Part shown: positions 45,602 through 53,010 of the stretch, in pieces
Position numbering within the stretch: position 1 is the first letter of the stretch
Layout: every line of letters starts with the position of its first letter
Assembly (NCBI GenBank): GCA_014650475.1
Contig: BMVA01000012.1
Coordinates: 205,597-269,596, forward strand
Length of the DNA: 64,000 nt
Reading direction: 5' to 3'
Source of the DNA: Streptomyces albogriseolus
GTDB taxonomy: Bacteria > Actinomycetota > Actinomycetes > Streptomycetales > Streptomycetaceae
Position numbers and translations under genes: made by a program
Notes under the pieces: model-generated
What the model saw: only the letters and a program-made list of their open reading frames with translations
What the model was told of the DNA's origin: nothing
Databases searched by the model: none

Positions 45602-46642
45602 TCACCCCACCGGCACTCCGCCCTCCAGGTACATCGCCCGGCCGCGTTCACGGGCCCGCAGCGCCCGCCGCAGGCGTTCGTAGCGGACGGGCGGCAGCAG
45701 GTGCGCCGCCTCCGCCTCGGAGGCGAAGCGCCAGGCCCGCAGTTCGGGGCCGGGCAGCAGCATGCGGCCGGCGTCCTCGGAGTCGAGGCGGCCGCCGTCG
45801 AACAGCAGCCGGAGTCCGCCGAAGGCGGGCGGCGCGGGCGGCTCCCAGTCCACGACGAGGAGGGCCGGCACGTCGTCGAGCCGTATGCCGGTCTCCTCCG
45901 CGACCTCCCGCATGCCGGCCCGCGCCGGGGCCTCACCGCGTTCGACGACCCCGCCGGGGAACTCCCAGCCGGCCTTGTAGGTCGGGTCGACGAGCAGCAC
46001 CCGGTCCTGCTCGTCGAAGAGCAGCACCCCCGCGGCGACGGTCTCCGCCGTCGGCTCGGGCGTCTGCACGATGTCGCAGGCGGGCACCTCTCCGCTGCCG
46101 ACCGCCTCGGCGATGCGGCGGGCGGTGTCGCGCGGGGTGAGGCAGCCGCTGTCGATCGGATAGGCGTCGGCCGTGAGCCACGCGGCGAGCGCCGCCTTGA
46201 ACGGCTCGATCCGGTCGTACGACCACTGCCGGACCCGCATCTCCCCGTCGGGGAGGTCGTCCGGGACCTCCCGGCCGGCTATCCGCTCGCGCAGGATCGT
46301 TTCGGCCGGGGCGAGCAGGACATGCCGGACCGGTATGCGCCGGGCGGCGAGGCCGCCGAAGATCTCGTCGCGGTACTCCTGGCGCAGCAGGGTCATGGGG
46401 ACCACCAGGGTCCCGCCGAGCTCGGCGAGCATCGCGGCCGCGGTGTCGATCACGAGGCGTCGCCAGATCGGGAGGTCCTGGAAGTCGCCGACCTCGGCGA
46501 GGTGCTTGGGCGGGAGCAGCTGGTCCAGTGCTCCGCCGATGACCTCGGGGTCGAAGAGCGTGCTGTTCGGGATCAGCTCGATCAGTTCGCGCGCGGTGGA
46601 GGTCTTCCCCGCACCGTACGCCCCGTTGATCCAGACGATCAC
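45602..46642 (-). CDS. Fusion of TmrB-like ATP-binding domain with Nudix hydrolase
   Basis: A 346-residue two-domain protein. Residues 1-185 form a P-loop kinase-like domain: VIVWINGAYGAGKTST, NSTLFDPEVIGG, and TLVVPMTLLRQEYRDEI, closely recalling Bacillus tunicamycin-resistance protein TmrB. Residues about 205-346 are a Nudix hydrolase with the full box GGVVERGEAPARAGMREVAE followed by ETGI (Gx5Ex7REUxEExGU). Nudix enzymes cleave nucleoside diphosphates linked to another group. The fusion suggests handling of a nucleotide-like substrate, but none is established. GTG 46642 has GAGGGGGA upstream; a longer in-frame start at 46738 lies in the neighbouring terminator and is unlikely. Confidence 0.85.
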   Translation of the reverse strand: MIVWINGAYGAGKTSTARELIELIPNSTLFDPEVIGGALDQLLPPKHLAEVGDFQDLPIWRRLVIDTAAAMLAELGGTLVVPMTLLRQEYRDEIFGGLAARRIPVRHVLLAPAETILRERIAGREVPDDLPDGEMRVRQWSYDRIEPFKAALAAWLTADAYPIDSGCLTPRDTARRIAEAVGSGEVPACDIVQTPEPTAETVAAGVLLFDEQDRVLLVDPTYKAGWEFPGGVVERGEAPARAGMREVAEETGIRLDDVPALLVVDWEPPAPPAFGGLRLLFDGGRLDSEDAGRMLLPGPELRAWRFASEAEAAHLLPPVRYERLRRALRARERGRAMYLEGGVPVG

Positions 46643-46721
46643 GGTTCCCCCTCTTCTGTTGGCCCCCTGAGGCTTGCCCGTTCCACCCTGCCACGGAAAC
46701 CAGATCACGGTGAGAACACGT

Positions 46722-46769
46722 GACGGCGGCGCCGGCACCCCGTCACGGAGGGGTGCCGGCGCCGCCGTC
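46722..46769 (-). terminator. 20-bp perfect hairpin after small secreted-protein gene
   Basis: Arms 46722-46741 and 46750-46769 pair perfectly over 20 bases with an eight-base loop. It starts 18 bases beyond the stop of the small secreted-protein gene, reading on the reverse strand. Confidence 0.85.
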
Positions 46770-46787
46770 GACGCCGCGTGGGGGCTG

Positions 46788-46985
46788 TCAGGCGTTGCCG
46801 TCCCGGTCGACGTCCAGCTCCAGCGTGTTGTTCTCCGCGACCATGCGGTCGAGGGAGCCGACCGTGTCCTCGACGTCGAGCGCGCCGAGAGCGGGGGTGT
46901 CGGTGAGCGCGTGTGACGGAGTGACGGCCGCGACGACGAAACCGGTGGCCAGGGAGGCGATGGCGAGCATGCTGCGCTTCTTCAT
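46788..46985 (-). CDS. Small secreted protein
   Basis: A 65-residue precursor: signal peptide MKKRSMLAIASLATGFVVAA ending near TPSHA, and a mature part of about 40 acidic residues (LTDTPALGALDVEDTVGSL, then NTLELDVDRDGNA). Similar tiny exported proteins of unknown function are common in Streptomyces. It has no cysteines and no chaplin or rodlin signature. ATG 46985 was chosen for the signal peptide; the ribosome site is weak. The terminator hairpin just after it supports expression. Confidence 0.7.
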   Translation of the reverse strand: MKKRSMLAIASLATGFVVAAVTPSHALTDTPALGALDVEDTVGSLDRMVAENNTLELDVDRDGNA

Positions 46986-47103
46986 GCCCGGCTCAACTGC
47001 GGAACCCCCCGTCTGGTCACGCCCGCCTCCGAACGAGCCCCCCTGCGGGCCTTGACCGAGCATGCCCGCGCGCCCGGCCGAGTCCGGCCGGACCCCTCAC
47101 ACC

Positions 47104-47620
47104 CCCGCGACCGCCGGGTTTGGACGGGCCCCCCGCCGGGCTCCGACGCGCCCCTGGCAAGGCCCGGACGAACCTCCGACCGGACTCGGACGAGCCCCGA
47201 CCAGGCCCCGACGCATCCCCGGCCACGCCCCCACGAAGCCCCGCCGGACCACTCATCTCCCCGCGACCGCCAGGTTTGGACGGCCCCCCGCCGGGCTCCG
47301 ACGCGCCCCTGCCAAGGCCCGGACGAACCTCCGACCGGACTCGGACGAGCCCCGACCAGGCCCCGACGCATCCCCGGCCACGCCCCCACGAAGCCCGGCC
47401 GGACTCGGTCCGGCCCAGCCGCACCGCTTGCGCTCCCGCGACCGACGGGCCCGGACGAGCCCCAACCGAACCCCGACGCGTCCCCGGCCACGCCCACACG
47501 AAGCCCCGCCGGACCACTCATCTCCCCGCGACCGCCGGGACCGGACGTGGGTCCCGGTGGAGCTGAACGCGTCCCCGGGCGGACTCGGCCGAGCCCGGCC
47601 GGCTCCTCACACCCCCGCGA
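47104..47620. repeat. Degenerate intergenic tandem repeat array
   Basis: The anchor CCCGCGACCG recurs at 47104, 47260, 47435, 47525 and 47614. The first two units are 156 bases apart and differ at only about four of their first 145 bases; the third and fourth are shorter partial copies; the last anchor is inside the 3' end of the ROK gene (its AVAGV-stop codons). Inside the units a shorter CGGACGAGCCCCGACC-like pattern recurs. All frames are open only because stop codons are rare in such GC-rich sequence; no signal of a real gene was seen in 46986-47606. Confidence 0.85.
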
Positions 47621-48560
47621 CCGCCGCATCCGTGCGGCTGATCAGCGCCGCCGCTGCCGCCCCCACCAGGCCCGCGTCGGTGCCCGTCCGGGCCGGGACG
47701 ACCGCGAGGCGCTGCACGAAGGACAGCGTGGCGTACTCGGTCAGCGCCTTCCGCAGCGGCGCGAACAGCACCTCGCCCGCCTTGCCCACGCCGCCGCCGA
47801 TCACCGCGATGTCGATCTCGACGAGCGTCGCCGTGGCCGCGATGCCCGCGGCGAGGGCCCTGGCCGCCCGCTCGAAGGAGGCCACGGCGACCGGGTCGCC
47901 GGCGCGGGCGGCGGCGGCCACCGCAGCGGCGGAGGTGTCACCGTCCGGAGCGGGCCGCCAGCCGTTCTCCAGCGCGCGCCGGGCGATGTTGGGACCGCTC
48001 GCGATCCGCTCCACGCAGCCGCGCGCGCCGCACGGGCACGGGTCGCCGTCGAGGTCCACGCTGATGTGGCCGATGTGCCCGGCGTTGCCGGTGGGTCCGG
48101 GGTGCAGCCGCCCGCCGAGCACCAGGCCGCCGCCGACCCCCGTGGAGACGACCATGCACAGCGCGTTGTCGTGGCCGCGTGCGGCGCCCTGCCAGTGTTC
48201 GGCGGCCGTGATGGCGACCCCGTCGCCGATCAGCTCGACGGGCAGGCCGCCGGCCGCGTCCCGCACCTTGGCGACCAGCGGGTAGTCGCGCCACCCGGGG
48301 ACGTTGACCGGGCTCACCGTGCCGGCGGAGGCGTCGACGGGGCCCGCGCTGCCGATGCCGACCGCGCCCGCGCGCTCCCAGAGGGGGGACGCGGTGAGGC
48401 CGCCGATCACCTCCTCGACGGCCGCCATGACGGTGTCACCGTCCTCCCGTGCGGGGGTCGGCCGCTGGGCGCGGGCCAGGATCCGGCCCTCACGGTCCAC
48501 CAGCGCGCCGGCGATCTTGGTGCCGCCGATGTCGAGCGCAGCCACGAGGTCGGTGTGCAT
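47607..48560 (-). CDS. ROK-family sugar kinase (glucokinase-like)
   Basis: A 317-residue kinase: ATP-phosphate motif VAALDIGGTKIAGALV at the N-terminus, sugar-binding/catalytic region GNAGHIGHISVD, zinc motif CPCGARGCVE near residue 172, and GTDAGLVGAAAAA at the end. Lacking a DNA-binding domain, it should be an enzyme, probably phosphorylating glucose or a related hexose. It is divergent from a LacI-family regulator with a palindrome between them, suggesting regulation by sugar. ATG 48560. Confidence 0.9.
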   Translation of the reverse strand: MHTDLVAALDIGGTKIAGALVDREGRILARAQRPTPAREDGDTVMAAVEEVIGGLTASPLWERAGAVGIGSAGPVDASAGTVSPVNVPGWRDYPLVAKVRDAAGGLPVELIGDGVAITAAEHWQGAARGHDNALCMVVSTGVGGGLVLGGRLHPGPTGNAGHIGHISVDLDGDPCPCGARGCVERIASGPNIARRALENGWRPAPDGDTSAAAVAAAARAGDPVAVASFERAARALAAGIAATATLVEIDIAVIGGGVGKAGEVLFAPLRKALTEYATLSFVQRLAVVPARTGTDAGLVGAAAAALISRTDAAVAGV

Positions 48561-48717
48561 CAGAGTCGGATCTCCCCGTCAACCATCGGAAACCATCAGA
48601 GAACACGCTGGGAGCGGCCATGCGCGACCAGGAGGCAACACATGGAGCACGGGCAACGGCCCGGTCGGGCGGTGAGGTGCGGGCCGAAGTGTGCGTCGGA
48701 CAGTGTCCCCCGAGCCT

Positions 48718-48729
48718 GACAACGTTGTC
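48718..48729. promoter_or_regulatory. LacI-family operator-like palindrome
   Basis: GACAACGTTGTC is a perfect 12-base palindrome in the gap between the divergent ROK kinase and LacI regulator genes, 84 bases from the regulator start. Its central CG and AACGTT core fit LacI-family operators. TATGCT at 48737-48742 is a possible -10 for the regulator. Confidence 0.55.
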
Positions 48730-48812
48730 CAGGCTCTATGCTCGACGCCACATCCTCATACAAGCCCATGGACTCACGCATCCCCGTGGCCGACAGGACA
48801 GGACACCGCAAC

Positions 48813-49862
48813 GTGCCGGAGACGACCCGCCGCACCGACCGCTTCCCAGGGACCCGCTACGGCAACCGTCCGACGATGAAGGACGTGGCCGCCCGCGCCG
48901 GAGTGGGCCTGAAGACGGTCTCCCGTGTGGTGAACGGCGAGCCGGGCGTGACGCCGGAGACCGAGAGGCGGGTGCAGGAGGCGATCGAGGCGCTCGGCTT
49001 CCGCCGCAACGACAGCGCGCGGGTGCTGCGCAAGGGCCGTACGGCCAGCATCGGCCTGGTCCTGGAGGACCTCGCGGACCCGTTCTACGGCCCGCTGAGC
49101 CGGGCGGTGGAAGAGGTGGCCCGCGCCCACGGTGCGTTGCTGATCAACGGGTCGAGCGCGGAGGACGCCGACCGTGAGCAGGAGCTGGTGCTGGCGCTGT
49201 GCGCCCGCCGGGTGGACGGCCTGGTGGTGATCCCGGCCGGCGACGACCACCGCTATCTGGAGCCGGAGATCAAGGCAGGCGTCGCCACGGTGTTCGTGGA
49301 CCGGCCGGCCGGGCACATCGACGCCGACGTGGTGGTGTCGGACAACTTCGGGGGCGCGCGCGACGGCGTGCGCCATCTGATCGCGCACGGGCACCGCAGG
49401 ATCGGCTTCATCGGCGACATGCCCCGCATCCACACGGCGGCCGAACGGCTGCGCGGCTACCGCACCGCCATGGAGGACGCGGGAATACCGGTGGCGGACG
49501 CATGGATGTCGCTGGGCGTCACGGACCCCGAGCGGGTGCGCCGGGCCGCGCAGGAGATGCTCACCGGACCCGAGCCGGTCACCGCGATCTTCACCGGCAA
49601 CAACCGGGTGACGGTCACGGTGATCCGGGTGCTGGCCGGACACGCCCGTCCGGTCGCCCTGGTCGGCTTCGACGACATCGAGCTGGCCGACCTGCTGCAG
49701 CCCGGTGTCACGGTCGTGGCGCAGGACGCCGCCGCCCTCGGCCGGACCGCCGCCGAGCGGCTGTTCCGCCAGCTGGACGGGACGCTGATCGCCCCGGAGC
49801 GCATCGAGCTGCCGACCCGGCTGATCACCCGCGGCTCGGGCGAGCTGCCCCCGGCGGACTGA
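48813..49862 (+). CDS. LacI-family transcriptional regulator
   Basis: A 349-residue repressor: N-terminal helix-turn-helix TMKDVAARAGVGLKTVSRVV and hinge RNDSARVLRKGRTASIGLVL, then a periplasmic-binding-protein-like sensor domain (VVSDNFGGARDGVRHLI; VALVGFDDIELADLLQPG). The start is uncertain: GTG 48813 (with a weak AGGACA site) gives a typical length; ATG 48768 and ATG 48738 are in frame. Divergent from the ROK kinase; followed nine bases later by the next gene, so likely co-transcribed. Confidence 0.92.
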   Translation: MPETTRRTDRFPGTRYGNRPTMKDVAARAGVGLKTVSRVVNGEPGVTPETERRVQEAIEALGFRRNDSARVLRKGRTASIGLVLEDLADPFYGPLSRAVEEVARAHGALLINGSSAEDADREQELVLALCARRVDGLVVIPAGDDHRYLEPEIKAGVATVFVDRPAGHIDADVVVSDNFGGARDGVRHLIAHGHRRIGFIGDMPRIHTAAERLRGYRTAMEDAGIPVADAWMSLGVTDPERVRRAAQEMLTGPEPVTAIFTGNNRVTVTVIRVLAGHARPVALVGFDDIELADLLQPGVTVVAQDAAALGRTAAERLFRQLDGTLIAPERIELPTRLITRGSGELPPAD

Positions 49863-49870
49863 GCGGGGCG

Positions 49871-50713
49871 ATGCCGATGGAGGACCGTACGCTGCGGGCG
49901 CTGGGGCTGGACGTGGTGCCGCGCGAGCATCCGCTGGAGTATCCGGGCGCCTGGCCGCGCGAGTCGGGGCTGCTCGACGGGGACCGGCTGCTGCCGCTGG
50001 ACCGGTGGGCGTTCGAGGACCGGGTGCCGGTGATCTCGGTCGGCTCCAACGCCTGCCCCGCGCAACTGCGCCACAAGCTGGCCGAGTCGGGGATCACCTC
50101 CCCGCTGCCCATGGTGCGGGCCCGGGTGTCGGGCATCGGCATCGGCGTCTCGGCGCACGTGAGCCTCGCGGGCTACGTCTCCAACTCCCCCGTGGCGACG
50201 CCGAAGCGGGTGAGCGAGCTGTTCGTGCTCTGGCTGGACGCCCGGCAGCTCACGGTGATCGACGCGAGCGAGGGCGTCCCGCTGCCGCACGGCAACTTCC
50301 GCCGCGCCTGGCTTCCCGCGCCCGACGTCCGCGTCGAACTCCCCGACGGCAGCACGCTCCCCGGCGCGTACGCCTACGTCAACCGCCGGGGCGTCCTCCA
50401 CGACGGCGCCGGCGCCCCCCGCACCCACCCGGGCCAACGCCCTCTCCTGACCGGCCTCCTGTCCACACTCCCCCGCCTGCGGGACCTGTTCGGCACCACA
50501 CCGGAAGCCTTCTCCGCCCGAGCGCGCGCGGACCGCGGACTCTGCGAGAAGGGGACACGGCTGTTCGCGGAGGAGGGGCTGGTGACGGCGGGGGGCCTGG
50601 AGCGGTACGTGACCCCGCACGGGGCCGGCGCTCCGGGCACCTTGCCCGGTGCGGGGCGCCGGCGCTACGCCGGGTTCGTCGCCGGCTCCGCCGGCGCGTG
50701 GTCGGGTTCGTAG
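49871..50713 (+). CDS. Conserved hypothetical protein
   Basis: A 280-residue soluble protein beginning MPMEDRTLRALGLDVVP. The segment VPVISVGSNACPAQLRHKL loosely recalls the GSN substrate loop of gamma-glutamylcyclotransferase-like folds, but the rest (FVLWLDARQLTVIDASEG; LPGAYAYVNRRGVLHDG) gives no firm assignment. It starts nine bases after the LacI gene, without a clear ribosome site of its own, suggesting co-expression. Its 3' end overlaps the convergent XRE gene by 49 bases. Confidence 0.72.
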   Translation: MPMEDRTLRALGLDVVPREHPLEYPGAWPRESGLLDGDRLLPLDRWAFEDRVPVISVGSNACPAQLRHKLAESGITSPLPMVRARVSGIGIGVSAHVSLAGYVSNSPVATPKRVSELFVLWLDARQLTVIDASEGVPLPHGNFRRAWLPAPDVRVELPDGSTLPGAYAYVNRRGVLHDGAGAPRTHPGQRPLLTGLLSTLPRLRDLFGTTPEAFSARARADRGLCEKGTRLFAEEGLVTAGGLERYVTPHGAGAPGTLPGAGRRRYAGFVAGSAGAWSGS

Positions 50714-50904
50714 CGGAGCAGGTCGCCCGGCTGGCAGTCCAGCACCTCGCACAGCGCGGCGAGCGTCGTGAAGCGGACCGCCTTCGCCCGGCCGTTCTTC
50801 AGGACGGCCAGGTTCGCCGGGGTGATGCCGACGCGTTCGGCGAGTTCACCCACGGACATCTTGCGCCGGGCGAGCATCACGTCGATGTCGACGGCGATCG
50901 GCAT
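50665..50904 (-). CDS. XRE-family small DNA-binding protein
   Basis: A 79-residue helix-turn-helix protein: MPIAVDIDVMLARRKMSVGEL, AERVGITPANLAVLKNGRAK, and CEVLDCQPGDLLRYEPD. This is the YozG-like group almost always paired with a DUF2975 membrane protein. Its ATG shares the A of the DUF2975 stop (TGATG), so the two are translationally coupled. It probably represses the pair through the palindrome at 51433-51451. Confidence 0.92.
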   Translation of the reverse strand: MPIAVDIDVMLARRKMSVGELAERVGITPANLAVLKNGRAKAVRFTTLAALCEVLDCQPGDLLRYEPDHAPAEPATNPA

Positions 50905-51401
50905 CAGATCACCTCGGCCAGCTCGGCCCGCATCCGCGACGCCTCCAGCTCCCGTGCCACGGCCTGGGCCAGCAGCATCCGCAGGACGAGGACGACGAGC
51001 GCGATGCCCACGATCGCGAGGCCGACCCCGCCCACCAGGAGCACCACACCGGGCGCGACGGCCTCCCCCGGCGCCAGCAGCGCGCCGAGCGTGAAGACCA
51101 TCAGGGCCGCGGCGACGAACGCGCCGATCACGATGTGGACGTAGCGGAAGGCGGCGTAGGAGAAGACCGTGCCGCGCCGGGCCATGGTCACCAGCCGCCA
51201 GACGCAGATCAGCACGGTCTGGGCCGCCAGCACGGTGAGGACCACGATGACCAGGAGCGGCGTCCGCAGCGGGGCGTACCGCTCGCCGAGCCCGTCCAGG
51301 TCGCCCGCCAGCAGCGGCACCATCACCGTCTGCACCGCCAGGGAGCCCGCCAGCAGCACCGCGATCACCGCGCGCAGCGCGAGCACGGTCATGTGTCCCA
51401 T
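50904..51401 (-). CDS. DUF2975 membrane protein
   Basis: A 165-residue protein with four membrane helices (LRAVIAVLLAGSLAVQTVMV; LLVIVVLTVLAAQTVLI; HIVIGAFVAAALMVFTLGAL; VVLLVGGVGLAIVGIALVVLV) and a charged C-terminal helix. DUF2975 proteins pair with YozG-like regulators and may control or sense through them; no biochemical role is known. ATG 51401 has GGAGGAGAGG upstream. Confidence 0.9.
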   Translation of the reverse strand: MGHMTVLALRAVIAVLLAGSLAVQTVMVPLLAGDLDGLGERYAPLRTPLLVIVVLTVLAAQTVLICVWRLVTMARRGTVFSYAAFRYVHIVIGAFVAAALMVFTLGALLAPGEAVAPGVVLLVGGVGLAIVGIALVVLVLRMLLAQAVARELEASRMRAELAEVI

Positions 51402-51430
51402 CGCCTCTCCTCCACTCGAAGTACGATGGG

Positions 51431-51459
51431 AATCTATCGATTTTCGATAGACTCCGCAA
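51431..51459 (-). promoter_or_regulatory. Promoter with operator in its spacer (DUF2975-XRE)
   Basis: On the reverse strand TTGCGG (51459-51454), a 17-base spacer and TAGATT (51436-51431) form a promoter. The perfect inverted repeat TCTATCGA-TTT-TCGATAGA (51433-51451) occupies the spacer and part of the -10, so a bound repressor would block RNA polymerase. The XRE protein is the likely ligand. Confidence 0.75.
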
Positions 51460-51505
51460 TCGCCGCCGGAGGACGAGCGTCCCTGCCGTCGCGACGCCGG
51501 GACCG

Positions 51506-52801
51506 TCACACGCCGCGTCGCGGCGAGGCGAACGCCTCCAGGTCCGCACGCCCCAGACCGGTCGCGCGGGACACCTCCGCGTCGTCCAGGGCGCCGCAGT
51601 CGAGGCCGCGCAGCAGATACCCGGCGAGGGCCTTGGCGGTGGCGGGCTCGTCCATCACGTCGCCCCCGGTCCGCTCGGCGTACCGGGAGATCCGGGCGGC
51701 GGCCTGCTCGAAGCCCTCCCGGTAGAAGGCGAAGACGGCGGCGTAGCGGGTGGGGAGATGGCCGGGGTGCATGTCCCAGCCCTGGTAGTAGGCGCGGGCG
51801 AGGGCGCGGCGGACGAGGCCGTGGTGCAGCCGCCAGGCGTCGTGGACCTGCGCGGTGGGGCCGACCGGGAGCACGTTGGTGGAGCCGTCGGAGAGCCGCA
51901 CCCCGGTGCCGGCGGCGGCGACCTGCATGACGGCCTTGGCATGGTCGGCGACGGGATGGTCGCAGGACTGGTACGCGGCCGGGACGCCGAGGCAGGCGCT
52001 GTAGTCGAAGGTGCCGTAGTGCAGCCCGGTGGCGCGGCCGTCGGCGGCCTGGATCATGCGGGCGACGGTCGCGGTGCCGTCGGCGGCGAGGATGGACTGA
52101 CTGGTCTCGATCTGGATCTCGAACCCGATGCGGCCGGGTGCGAGGCCCCAGGTCTTCTCGAAGACGTCGAGCAGCCGTGCCAGGGCGGCGACCTGCTCGG
52201 CGTAGGTGACCTTGGGGAGGGTGAGGACGAGCCCGTCGGGCAGTCCGCCGGCCTGGAGCAGACCGGTGAGGAAGATGTCGAGGGTGCGGATGCCGCGGTG
52301 GCGTACGGCCGCCTCCATGCACTTCATGCGGATGCCGGTCCAGGGGGCCGCGGTGGCCGCCGTGCCGTGCGCGGAGGCCTCGGCGACCAGCCGGGCGGCG
52401 CGGGCGGCGGTCTCGTCCTCCTCGGCGTCGGGACGGTGGCCGTAGCCGTCCTCGAAGTCGACGCGCAGGTCCTCGACCGGTTCGCGCTCCAGCTTGGCGC
52501 GGACCCGGGCGTACACGTCCTCGGCGAGGGCGCCGTCGAGGCCGAGGACGGCGCCGAAGGACGCGGCGTCGGGTGCGTGTTCGTCCAGTGCCGCGAGGGC
52601 CTGGTCGCCCCAGGCGCGCACGGTGCCGGCGGTGAACCGGTCGCCGGGGACGTACACGGTGTGGACGGGCCGGCGGGTGTTGGGGTCGCCGGGATACAGG
52701 CGCTCCAGTGCGGCGTCGACCGGTGCGAGGGAGGCGCCGATCTCCTCGGCGACGGCGCCCGCGAGACTCGTCGCCACCCGCTCCTGCCGGTCCTGGCCCA
52801 T
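51506..52801 (-). CDS. DUF6986 family, HpcH/HpaI aldolase/citrate-lyase-like protein
   Basis: A 431-residue TIM-barrel protein related to HpcH/HpaI aldolases: VHTVYVPGDRFTAGTV, LRVDFEDGYGHR (the metal-binding acidic pair), FEIQIETSQSI, and GLHYGTFDYSACLG. It is the Streptomyces DUF6986 family; the reaction is unknown, with carbon-carbon lyase chemistry inferred from the fold. ATG 52801 has GGGAGGG upstream. A TTCAAC...GTTGAA palindrome lies 58 bases upstream. Confidence 0.85.
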   Translation of the reverse strand: MGQDRQERVATSLAGAVAEEIGASLAPVDAALERLYPGDPNTRRPVHTVYVPGDRFTAGTVRAWGDQALAALDEHAPDAASFGAVLGLDGALAEDVYARVRAKLEREPVEDLRVDFEDGYGHRPDAEEDETAARAARLVAEASAHGTAATAAPWTGIRMKCMEAAVRHRGIRTLDIFLTGLLQAGGLPDGLVLTLPKVTYAEQVAALARLLDVFEKTWGLAPGRIGFEIQIETSQSILAADGTATVARMIQAADGRATGLHYGTFDYSACLGVPAAYQSCDHPVADHAKAVMQVAAAGTGVRLSDGSTNVLPVGPTAQVHDAWRLHHGLVRRALARAYYQGWDMHPGHLPTRYAAVFAFYREGFEQAAARISRYAERTGGDVMDEPATAKALAGYLLRGLDCGALDDAEVSRATGLGRADLEAFASPRRGV

Positions 52802-52858
52802 GCCACCCTCCCAGACGTCCGCGGCCCTGATCCCGCCGTCGCGTTTCCGCGCTACGGA

Positions 52859-52875
52859 TTCAACAATTCGTTGAA
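52859..52875. promoter_or_regulatory. Inverted repeat upstream of DUF6986 gene
   Basis: TTCAACAATTCGTTGAA has perfect six-base arms around AATTC and lies upstream of the DUF6986 gene. Its AT richness marks it off from its surroundings, suggesting an operator, possibly for an IclR-type regulator. Confidence 0.5.
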
Positions 52876-52957
52876 GGACGGTATCCGGCGGTCTCCGTGC
52901 CGGTCAACACCGTCCTACGGGCCGGCCCGCCCCGCCACCGCGCCCGGCGCGGGACGA

Positions 52958-52994
52958 CGAGGCCCCCGCGACCGGTGCGGTCGTGGGGGCCTCG
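52958..52994 (-). terminator. Hairpin after etfBA
   Basis: Sixteen-base arms (52958-52973 and 52979-52994) with one G-U pair and a five-base loop, starting 17 bases beyond the etfA stop on the reverse strand. Confidence 0.82.
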
Positions 52995-53010
52995 GACGGT
53001 TCCGGGGTGA

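Noticed and set aside
46986-47606. Several long open frames on both strands over the repeat array
   Set aside because: Open only because stop codons are rare in this GC-rich repeat; no ribosome sites, no domains, and repeats explain the similarity between frames.
47104-47620. CRISPR array
   Set aside because: Units are long, unequal, nearly identical throughout and lack alternating unique spacers or cas genes.
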